Under the pieces are notes generated by a model that was not told where the DNA came from, made no database searches, and worked only from the letters and a program-made list of their open reading frames with translations. 7,926 nucleotides of DNA, taken from contig JACQWH010000055.1 of NCBI GenBank assembly GCA_016209345.1, positions 1 through 7,926 of the forward strand, written 5' to 3'. This DNA comes from Candidatus Uhrbacteria bacterium (lineage in GTDB: Bacteria; Patescibacteriota; Patescibacteriia; JACQRZ01). Position numbers and translations under genes: made by a program. This document shows, in pieces, positions 1-4,950 of this stretch (within the stretch, counting starts at the first letter, position 1; every line of letters starts with the position of its first letter).

Positions 1-1505
1 CCGCATCAGGATCACTCTTGCAAGTGACAGGCAACGGAGCTATTACCCCAACCCTGGTGTCCATCTCTGACACCTCCATCATGACGACCACCGGTAAACT
101 CCTTGACTTGACTGCCAATGCCGCAACAACGACAACCGGACTTCTCACCATGAATGCCAACGGCTTGACCACTGGTGCCGCATTGAACATCAGCTCAACA
201 AGCATTGGTCTTGCTGCTGGTGAGCTTGCAAATTTTGACCACACTATCGCTGTCGGAACACTTGCTACGGCGAAGACGGGAAAACTTATTGACATTACGG
301 CATCTCGTTCATTTGGTGCCGCAGGTATTAACACGGTAAGCGACGACTACGACACGCTTTCGATCATCCGTAGTAATATTGTTGACGACGCACTTAGTGG
401 TGCGAATGATACATTAAATGCGGCAGGATCGGCGCTCTATGTCAATAATGTTTCAACTCAGACCTCAGGCACCTTGGAGGATACGGCAAACGGTATCGAG
501 ATTGTTATGACTGGTGGTGCAGAGGCACAGGGCAACGGACTTGTGATAAATCATACTGGTACCACCACGACATCTCAATTACTGGAATTAAGTAGTGAAG
601 TAAGTACAAACACTACAAATATTATTGTAATCACTACCGATGTCGCTGGTGATGAAGATACGGCCTGGCGCGTAAGAGCTGACGGATCGACATTTTCGGA
701 TAATGCATATACTGGTACTGGAGCTGACTATGCAGAATACTTCGAATCGAATGAACAGATGACCGCGGGTACAATAGTTGCCGTCGACAACAATGGTGGG
801 GTGCGCAAGGCAAATCAAGGAGAAGAAGCATTAGTTGGTATTGTTTCGGCAAATCCTGGATTCATTGGTAATAATATTCCCGGTGCGAATGGAGATCTCG
901 CCGATAATCCAAACTATGCGCTTGTTGGACTTGTGGGGCAGGTTGTAGTTGATATTACCAACGAAGGCGGGGCTATTGCAGCTGGCGACTTCATTACCAC
1001 ATCATCCACAGCAGGAAAAGGTATGAAGGCAACAAAGGCGGGTCGCGTGATAGGTATGGCTCTTGGCAGCTTCACAGGAACGGATGGCCAAGTCATGGTG
1101 CAGGTGCTCAACACCTGGTACGATCCGGGAACGGGTGGAGCGGCGTCTTCCGCAAAGGACTTCTTCGTGGAGAACAGAATGCAGCTCGGTAGCCAGACAA
1201 TCACGGTCAATGATGATGGCAACTCGAACAGCAAGGCGACCGCTTCATTGACGCCAACCGCATCTTATGTGGAAGTGAACTGTCTTGACGCGAATGGTTG
1301 CAACCTGAACGTGGAAGAGACCGGAGCGCGTGCAGGAGACCTCTTGTACATCGCTTCTCTGAACACGCCTGTCACGGTGGGTGATCGCGAGAATATCCTG
1401 AACGGCAGCAATCCGGAACTGGGCAACGACGATACCGCATCCTTCATCTACTCAAGCGGCAAGGCGAACAACCTGTGGCTGCAACTGAGCTACTCGGATA
1501 ACTAG
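1..1505 (+). CDS. Large surface/fibre protein with C-terminal Peptidase_G2-like domain, 5' truncated
   Basis: The reading frame is open from the first complete codon at base 3, so the N-terminus lies outside the window; the TTG at 18 is not a convincing start. About 500 residues remain. The first ~200 are Thr/Ser/Gly/Asn-rich imperfect repeats around a TTGxLLxL motif, as in beta-rich fibres and giant Patescibacteria surface proteins. From about base 720 comes the segment GADYAEYFE, followed by KANQGEEALVGIVSANPGFI. This resembles Peptidase_G2, the intramolecular-chaperone autocleavage domain of phage appendage proteins such as phi29 gp12. A Ser-Asp pair (bases 696-701) sits just before it and is a candidate cleavage site by analogy. 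After the domain (~1130) a WYDPG stretch leads to a ~125-residue beta-rich tail with two Cys (CLDANGC). No terminator with a T-run follows the TAG stop. I infer a trimeric adhesin or host-contact fibre; a prophage tail fibre is possible, but no other phage gene is visible. Confidence 0.82.
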   Translation, partial: ASGSLLQVTGNGAITPTLVSISDTSIMTTTGKLLDLTANAATTTTGLLTMNANGLTTGAALNISSTSIGLAAGELANFDHTIAVGTLATAKTGKLIDITASRSFGAAGINTVSDDYDTLSIIRSNIVDDALSGANDTLNAAGSALYVNNVSTQTSGTLEDTANGIEIVMTGGAEAQGNGLVINHTGTTTTSQLLELSSEVSTNTTNIIVITTDVAGDEDTAWRVRADGSTFSDNAYTGTGADYAEYFESNEQMTAGTIVAVDNNGGVRKANQGEEALVGIVSANPGFIGNNIPGANGDLADNPNYALVGLVGQVVVDITNEGGAIAAGDFITTSSTAGKGMKATKAGRVIGMALGSFTGTDGQVMVQVLNTWYDPGTGGAASSAKDFFVENRMQLGSQTITVNDDGNSNSKATASLTPTASYVEVNCLDANGCNLNVEETGARAGDLLYIASLNTPVTVGDRENILNGSNPELGNDDTASFIYSSGKANNLWLQLSYSDN

Positions 1506-1551
1506 AGGAGCTTGTAGGAAGGTAGATTGTAGATAAGTAGGAATACAATAG

Positions 1552-1585
1552 AACTGGATCCCCCGATGGCCATCGGGGGATGACA
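1552..1585 (+). repeat. REP-like palindrome, copy A
   Basis: The flanks read AACTGGATC...GGATGACA around a perfect 24-bp palindrome at 1558-1581 with centre CCCCGATGGCCATCGGGG. The CTGGAT...ATGACA flanks match copies B and D (1651-1680, 4842-4874), although the stem core differs, so it belongs to the same element family with an exchanged stem. No T-run follows. Confidence 0.8.
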
Positions 1586-1590
1586 ATGAG

Positions 1591-1629
1591 CCATGGAGAT
1601 GCCCCGATGTTCATCGGGGTTCTCCATGG
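1591..1629. repeat. Long two-part hairpin sharing the core of copy A
   Basis: Outer arms CCATGGAGA (1591-1599) and TCTCCATGG (1621-1629) are perfectly complementary. Inner arms CCCCGATG (1602-1609) and CATCGGGG (1612-1619) pair over a TT loop, with a 2-versus-1 base internal loop between the two stems. The inner core is the same as in copy A, but the outer arms are unrelated to the CTGGAT/ATGACA flanks. An out-of-frame-looking ATG at 1593 lies in the left arm and is not a believable start. Confidence 0.8.
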
Positions 1630-1650
1630 AGGTAGGAACGACATTTTTAG

Positions 1651-1680
1651 GACTGGATCCCGGCCTGCGCCGGGATGACA
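1651..1680 (+). repeat. REP-like palindrome, copy B
   Basis: GACTGG is followed by the stem ATCCCGGC (1657-1664), loop CTGC and stem GCCGGGAT (1669-1676), then GACA. It is almost identical to copy D at 4842-4874, differing only in the loop. It ends 18 bases before the ATG of the coiled-coil gene. Read in frame with that gene it would encode LDPGLRRDD, a peptide that arises when such repeats are mistaken for coding sequence. Confidence 0.88.
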
Positions 1681-1697
1681 AGAGAAAACAAAGCTCT

Positions 1698-2219
1698 ATG
1701 GCGGAACAAACAGCTACATTAGATGAAAAGGTTGACGGACTGGTTACAACAGTTGGTGACCTTACGCAAAGAGTTGACGGACTGGTTACAACAGTTGGTG
1801 ACCTTACGCAAAGAGTTGACGGACTGGTTACAACAGTTGGTGATCTTGTTGTTGTTGTAAAAGGGAATACTGAGTCGATTGAGGATCTTGCCAGAATGAC
1901 AAAGGAGGGCTTTGATGCTGTTGATAAACGATTTGAAGTCGTCGATAAACGATTTGAAGACGTCGATAAACGATTTGACGGGATAGAGAAGGATGTCGGG
2001 TCACTAAAAGCAGATGTTGGATATCTTAAATCGCAGATGGTGACAAAAGAATATCTTGATGATAAGCTTGCAGATCTTTGGGGTGATGTCATTGTTTTAT
2101 TCCGTAAAGAGGATAAGAGGGTTTCGGGGGTTGTTTCAATGCTTGTGAAAAAGACAGTATTTTCTATCGCAGACGGGAGAGAGCTTGATGCGCTACGGCC
2201 GCTTTTACCAATAAGCTAG
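1698..2219 (+). CDS. Heptad-repeat coiled-coil protein (173 aa), function unknown
   Basis: I chose the ATG at 1698 because the longer frame, opening at 1593, would translate through two palindromic repeats. No Shine-Dalgarno site is evident (AGAGAAAAC upstream). Residues ~11-50 are almost three copies of a 14-residue unit, VDGLVTTVGDLTQR. Residues ~75-95 are three copies of a 7-residue unit, VDKRFE(V/D). Further heptad-like sequence follows (GIEKDVGSLKADVGYLKSQM). Periods of 7 and 14 and hydrophobic a/d positions indicate a long parallel coiled coil. The last ~50 residues contain VIVLFRKEDKRVSG and a basic/hydrophobic end. There is no signal peptide or membrane segment, so the product is probably cytoplasmic. 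By eye the gene is less GC-rich than the protease gene downstream. It resembles widespread uncharacterised coiled-coil proteins; an oligomerisation or structural role is inference only. The next gene starts 9 bases downstream. Confidence 0.8.
   Translation: MAEQTATLDEKVDGLVTTVGDLTQRVDGLVTTVGDLTQRVDGLVTTVGDLVVVVKGNTESIEDLARMTKEGFDAVDKRFEVVDKRFEDVDKRFDGIEKDVGSLKADVGYLKSQMVTKEYLDDKLADLWGDVIVLFRKEDKRVSGVVSMLVKKTVFSIADGRELDALRPLLPIS
1731..1847 (+). repeat. 42-bp tandem repeat, about 2.8 copies, inside the coiled-coil gene
   Basis: Units begin at 1731, 1773 and 1815 with GTTGACGGACTGGTTACAAC. The first two units are identical over all 42 bases; the third is identical for 29 bases, then changes C to T (GACCTT to GATCTT) and diverges after 1847. 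Identity at silent positions points to recent duplication rather than selection on protein alone. Confidence 0.95.
1920..1982 (+). repeat. 21-bp tandem repeat, three copies, inside the coiled-coil gene
   Basis: Three units share GATAAACGATTTGA in frame and encode VDKRFE-type heptads. They start at 1920, 1941 and 1962; the first differs by a GTT codon for Val and the third ends in GACGG. The period is exactly one heptad. Confidence 0.92.
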
Positions 2220-2228
2220 ATAAATAAT

Positions 2229-2405
2229 ATGTTAGAACAAGAAGTTACAGATGACGAACTGGCTCGAATGGTAAATGATGGTTTTGGTGATTATTGCGAT
2301 CCGAGGTTTCCAGCATTGATATTAATTCTTGCGCGAAAGGGGATTCTTTCTGTTGCAGATATACAAGAGTTGATACGGTGTGGCGAACCAGTAGCGGTAT
2401 CTTAG
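2229..2405 (+). CDS. Small hypothetical protein, 58 aa
   Basis: An ATG at 2229 opens a 58-codon frame ending in TAG at 2403-2405, 9 bases after the coiled-coil gene and on the same strand. The product begins MLEQEVTDDELARMVNDGFG, continues DYCDPRFPALILILARKGIL and ends IQELIRCGEPVAVS. It looks like a compact alpha-helical protein: an acidic N-terminal helix, a hydrophobic ALILILA helix, then an amphipathic helix. There is no clear ribosome binding site, which is normal for this window, and no signal peptide. I do not recognise a family. Co-translation with the coiled-coil protein, and possibly binding to it, is suggested only by spacing. It could be a decayed remnant, but the composition is protein-like. 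Confidence 0.55.
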   Translation: MLEQEVTDDELARMVNDGFGDYCDPRFPALILILARKGILSVADIQELIRCGEPVAVS

Positions 2406-2458
2406 GTATAGATGAGTATGTAAAAGCAGGAGGTCGAGGGTGTTTAGGCAGAAGTGGT

Positions 2459-3061
2459 ATGGATATAATACAGCGTTCATTGAAAAATCCATTTGTTCAG
2501 AGTTTTGTACTGTTTGCGGCACTTGTGTTAGTGGGATTGGGGTGTGTATGGGCATATCAGAATCTACGGACGACGGAATACACTGATTCGGATACCGGCG
2601 TGAGTGTTCGATACTCTACGCGGTTGGTGGCAGAGAAGGCGACGGCCGCGCGGGATATTACGGATAAGATCGTGTTTCGGATCAGAGAGAGGCGGGATGA
2701 CAAAGAGGGGGATATACTGGTGACGGTGCGGTATGAGGACGATCTTCGCAAAGTGAGCAACACGCTGCGAAGGGACTTGCTGGACATTCTTCTTGAGAAT
2801 TCGGAAAAGGTTTTTGTGCAGGAATATATCAAGTACGAGAAGGTTTCGCAGAGGACGTTTCAGCACAAGGGCAGGCGCGCGGCAGAGATTGTATTTTCCT
2901 ACCTTTCGCCCTACGGGAAGTTCGTCACCCAGCGGTTCTTGATTCTGATTCGCGACGAGAATACCGCCTTCTATCTCTCGGCACAGGCGCCAAAGGAGCA
3001 GTATGACACGATGAACAGGCGGTACTTTAATACGATGTTTACGAGTATCGGGTTTAAATAA
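2459..3061 (+). CDS. Membrane-anchored protein, possibly PsbP/DcrB-like (200 aa)
   Basis: The frame is open from 2294, but the ATG at 2459 is the first start that places a short basic N-terminus (MDIIQRSLKNP) before a single hydrophobic segment at residues ~11-33, typical of a signal anchor. A Cys at residue 29 (GLGC) does not fit a lipobox well. The remaining ~165 residues lie outside the membrane, are charged, and alternate strands and helices: TDSDTGVSVRYSTRLV near 42-57, and at the C-terminus FLILIRDENTAFYLSAQAPK before a helix with MNRRYFNTMFTSIGF. This layout resembles PsbP/DcrB/DUF1795-type extracytoplasmic domains, which end in a helix and a xSF/SIGF-like motif; the assignment is a guess from pattern. 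A strong AGGAGG lies 25 bases upstream, too far for this ATG. The stop is TAA. Confidence 0.75.
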   Translation: MDIIQRSLKNPFVQSFVLFAALVLVGLGCVWAYQNLRTTEYTDSDTGVSVRYSTRLVAEKATAARDITDKIVFRIRERRDDKEGDILVTVRYEDDLRKVSNTLRRDLLDILLENSEKVFVQEYIKYEKVSQRTFQHKGRRAAEIVFSYLSPYGKFVTQRFLILIRDENTAFYLSAQAPKEQYDTMNRRYFNTMFTSIGFK

Positions 3062-3167
3062 TAATCCTACGAAATACGAATCTCTACGAATCTACGAATA
3101 TAATCGTTTTAAAATATTTGTCTATTCGTACCTATTTGTAATTTATAGGTAATAACTTTTTTTGTTT
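3062..3167. other. AT-rich intergenic region with TACGAA repeats
   Basis: TACGAA occurs four times at 3068, 3075, 3085 and 3093, spaced 7-10 bases. TACGAATA (3093-3100) has an exact inverted partner TATTCGTA (3123-3130) around an AT-rich loop. The next gene's promoter should lie here, but only a weak candidate is visible (TTGTCT at 3118, TTTATA at 3142, 18-bp spacer). No Shine-Dalgarno site precedes the ATG at 3168; an oligo-T tract does. Confidence 0.6.
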
Positions 3168-4595
3168 ATGCGAAAACTATTTTCCCTCGTATCGCTCGTC
3201 TCCCTTATCTTGGGCGGTTTGATGCCGGCAGCTCCGGCGCTTGCTCAGCCGGTCGCTGTCGACTCGGACGTGACGATCCGCCTTTTGGGACTTTTGGAGA
3301 ACACCGGAAGCCCGCGCACGCTTATCATTAAGGCGGGAAGCGATGCGGTACAGTATGTCGTGAACTTGACGAATATTGTCATTACGACAGAGCGGAACAG
3401 TCCGATAAAGATTTGGGATTTGGGCAGGGGGTCCAACGGTGTTCGCCGCGTCATCAACAATAATTCAGCCCCGCTTATCCCAACCTCCTGTATTGACGAG
3501 GGGTCGCAACTGTATATAAACACGCCAAATGATTCGCAAGTGATTACCGTGACACCTGGTGACGACGCTGTCACATGTTCGGTTTCCAATACCGGAAGCG
3601 GCGGTAGCGGAGGAGGGGGAGGAGGCGGTGGTGGAGGCGGAGGCGCGCCATCCTCAACGACAACGACGACTGCACCAACAACCACTCAAGCGCCAACCAC
3701 GCAGACCGTGACGGTGTTCAAAGACGGTAAGCTCGTACAGGTGACGCCGGCAGAAGCTGCTGCCCTCAAGGCGGAAGATGCCGCAAAGGCGCCATCTGCA
3801 ACAAAACCGACGGAACAGCCGTCTGTGACACCGAAAGTCCCCGCAGAACAAGCAGCCCCGACACCCAAAGCGCCTGCCATTGATCCTGTCCTGGTCAATG
3901 AAGCGCGCGCGGAACATGTTGTGCAGATTACCAAGGTAGAGGCGCCGGCTATTGCGCAGGCGGCCACCATTACCGAGTTTGCGCAAAATGTCGGCGTGAC
4001 GCGCAGCGAACAAAAAGAGGAAAATGTCATTACCAATATCATTTCAAAAGTAAGCATTGATTTTTCCGGACTTCTGGGCGGTAAAGCACCGGTAGGGGGC
4101 GATAAAGTGGCGGTCAATGCCGCATCCTTTGAGCGGACGGTCGGCTTCATTGCCTACGGTACCGAAACAACGCGGATTGGAGAAGGGGAGCGTGCCGGCG
4201 TGTTGAACAGCTATATCGCCGCTTATGGCAAAGCGCCGACCACCGATACCGAGTGGGCTGATCTGCTCAAGATAGCCAGCGGACGGTTTCCGTCAGAAAA
4301 AGGAACAAAGACCGCCGACAGGGCGCTCATAAACTTTCAGCGGACATACGGCAGGGCGCCAAGCGCGAAAAACGCAAACGATCAGGCAGCTGTGAACATG
4401 ATGCAGTATGGATTGCTTCCCGTAAAAGCGGCGCAAGATGCAAGCGGCGAAGTAACCATAGTTCCCAACCGCGACACGAAAAAAGAACAACAAGCAATTA
4501 CGATATTCAGAAAGAAATTTGGCTTTACGCCCCAAGCGGCGACGGCATGGAATGTGGTTCGTGCAATAGGATACTCCGGCGTGGCGGTGAAATAA
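3168..4595 (+). CDS. Secreted low-complexity-linker protein with three C-terminal YGxxP repeats (475 aa)
   Basis: The ATG at 3168 gives a textbook signal peptide: MRK, a hydrophobic run, then PAAPALA with likely cleavage after residue 26. Residues ~27-140 form a beta-rich domain with two Cys (108 and 137) that could pair outside the cell. A flexible linker follows: twelve consecutive Gly (148-159), then Thr/Pro-rich sequence. Next is an Ala/Pro/Lys/Glu-rich segment (~190-260) starting FKDGKLVQVTPAEAAALKAE. The last ~130 residues hold three imperfect repeats at ~345, ~386 and ~443, each with an aromatic, then YG or FG, then xxP and usually W or N-x-V/M (AAYGKAP, RTYGRAP, KKFGFTP). The repeat domain looks like a helical binding module, perhaps for envelope polymer, but I cannot name it. 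There is no membrane anchor after cleavage. A strong intrinsic terminator follows 28 bases after the stop. I infer an extracellular structural or adhesive protein. Confidence 0.88.
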   Translation: MRKLFSLVSLVSLILGGLMPAAPALAQPVAVDSDVTIRLLGLLENTGSPRTLIIKAGSDAVQYVVNLTNIVITTERNSPIKIWDLGRGSNGVRRVINNNSAPLIPTSCIDEGSQLYINTPNDSQVITVTPGDDAVTCSVSNTGSGGSGGGGGGGGGGGGAPSSTTTTTAPTTTQAPTTQTVTVFKDGKLVQVTPAEAAALKAEDAAKAPSATKPTEQPSVTPKVPAEQAAPTPKAPAIDPVLVNEARAEHVVQITKVEAPAIAQAATITEFAQNVGVTRSEQKEENVITNIISKVSIDFSGLLGGKAPVGGDKVAVNAASFERTVGFIAYGTETTRIGEGERAGVLNSYIAAYGKAPTTDTEWADLLKIASGRFPSEKGTKTADRALINFQRTYGRAPSAKNANDQAAVNMMQYGLLPVKAAQDASGEVTIVPNRDTKKEQQAITIFRKKFGFTPQAATAWNVVRAIGYSGVAVK

Positions 4596-4623
4596 GGAGC
4601 GGGAAGATGTATCTGAACCGCAC

Positions 4624-4655
4624 AATCCCTTCGATTCCCGAGGGGATTTTTCTTT
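4624..4655 (+). terminator. Intrinsic terminator of the YGxxP-repeat gene
   Basis: Stem AATCCCTTCG (4624-4633) pairs with CGAGGGGATT (4639-4648) over a 5-base ATTCC loop. All ten pairs form, one of them a G-U. The T-rich tail TTTCTTT (4649-4655) follows directly. It separates the transcription unit ending at 4595 from the promoter at 4668. Confidence 0.9.
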
Positions 4656-4667
4656 GTTGGTAGGTTT

Positions 4668-4695
4668 TTGACAATTTGAATCGGTTGGGTATACT
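4668..4695 (+). promoter_or_regulatory. Sigma70-type promoter upstream of the TPR gene
   Basis: A perfect -35 box TTGACA (4668-4673) and a -10 box TATACT (4690-4695) are separated by 16 bases. It sits just after the terminator. The predicted start near 4702 gives a leader of about 250 bases before the TPR gene, so either the leader has a role or the REP-like pair was inserted between promoter and gene. Confidence 0.85.
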
Positions 4696-4777
4696 TTACT
4701 AGCTTCTAGTGGTTAACTGCGTAAATAGATCGGCGCACCCTGAAATCGCCAAAGAATTGTCACATTTCGTCGAAGCT

Positions 4778-4807
4778 GTCATTCCCGCGGAGGCGGGAAT
4801 CCAGACT
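4778..4807 (-). repeat. REP-like palindrome, copy C, matching the dRS3 consensus
   Basis: Relative to copies A, B and D this copy is inverted: GTC, stem ATTCCCGC (4781-4788), loop GGAG, stem GCGGGAAT (4793-4800), then CCAGACT. The 20-bp core fits the Neisseria dRS3 consensus ATTCCCNNNNNNNNGGGAAT exactly. Its stem carries ATTCCC instead of ATCCCGG, so it is a subtype of the same flanked family. Confidence 0.85.
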
Positions 4808-4841
4808 AAAAATAAATCCTTATAAGGAAACAACATATTTA

Positions 4842-4874
4842 TAGACTGGATCCCGGCCTTCGCCGGGATGACAA
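4842..4874 (+). repeat. REP-like palindrome, copy D
   Basis: TAGACTGG is followed by stem ATCCCGGC (4850-4857), loop CTTC and stem GCCGGGAT (4862-4869), then GACAA. It pairs head-to-head with copy C, 35-40 bases away; together they form a larger inverted repeat, the arrangement of bacterial interspersed mosaic elements. Confidence 0.88.
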
Positions 4875-4924
4875 TGCTTTAACGATTTCATGAGAATAAA
4901 GATGCACCAGTTTTATTGCGCAGG

Positions 4925-4947
4925 TAGCCTCTAGCTTCTAGCTTCTA
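4925..4947 (+). repeat. TAGCTTC 7-bp tandem repeat before the TPR start codon
   Basis: Units TAGCCTC (4925), TAGCTTC (4932) and TAGCTTC (4939) plus TA end three bases before the ATG at 4951, where a ribosome binding site would normally be. A shorter run of the same unit, TAGCTTCTAG, is at 4700-4709 next to the promoter -10 box. Confidence 0.8.
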
Positions 4948-4950
4948 AAT

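Larger units (their letters stand above)
1506..1697. other. Intergenic region with microrepeats and three palindromes
   Basis: This 192-bp gap holds GTAG recurring every 7-8 bases (1514-1540), then two REP-like palindromes and one longer hairpin, listed separately. No promoter with well-spaced -35 and -10 boxes is visible; TACAAT at 1544-1549 could be a -10 box but has no partner at the right distance. No T-tract follows any hairpin, so none looks like a standard intrinsic terminator. Confidence 0.7.
4702..4950 (+). other. Long leader of the TPR gene with repeats and no gene
   Basis: This ~250-bp stretch holds an inverted pair of REP-like palindromes (C and D), a 12-bp palindrome TCCTTATAAGGA between them (4817-4828), and TAGCTTC repeats at both ends (4700-4709 and 4925-4947). 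I find no convincing small gene and no riboswitch family I recognise. No Shine-Dalgarno site precedes the ATG at 4951. Confidence 0.65.

Noticed and set aside
1..1505. Prophage tail-fibre gene
   Set aside because: The domain is phage-like, but no tail, baseplate, lysis or integrase gene is adjacent, and the downstream genes are envelope-type. The possibility stays open because the upstream context is missing.
1544..1549. TACAAT as promoter -10 for the coiled-coil gene
   Set aside because: No -35-like box lies 15-19 bases upstream; the TTGTAG boxes are 11 and 26 bases away.
1593..1697. Upstream extension of the coiled-coil gene to an ATG at 1593
   Set aside because: It would translate a hairpin arm and a REP-like repeat (LDPGLRRDD). 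This is a common misannotation; the ATG at 1698 begins protein-like sequence.
1502..2092. 196-codon frame on the - strand opposite the coiled-coil gene
   Set aside because: It is Ser/Thr/Pro-rich antisense of the tandem repeats and crosses all the palindromes; a shadow frame.
2294..2458. Upstream extension of the anchored protein to 2294
   Set aside because: It overlaps the 58-codon gene, reads as low-quality Cys/Arg-rich sequence, and would put more than 55 residues before the signal anchor.
3245..4150. Poly-proline and Cys/Arg-rich frames on the - strand opposite the secreted linker protein
   Set aside because: They are the complement of poly-Gly, Thr/Pro and Ala-rich coding sequence; low-complexity shadows.
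1552..4874. Palindromes A-D as a CRISPR array
   Set aside because: The copies are few, dispersed, in both orientations and without regular spacers.
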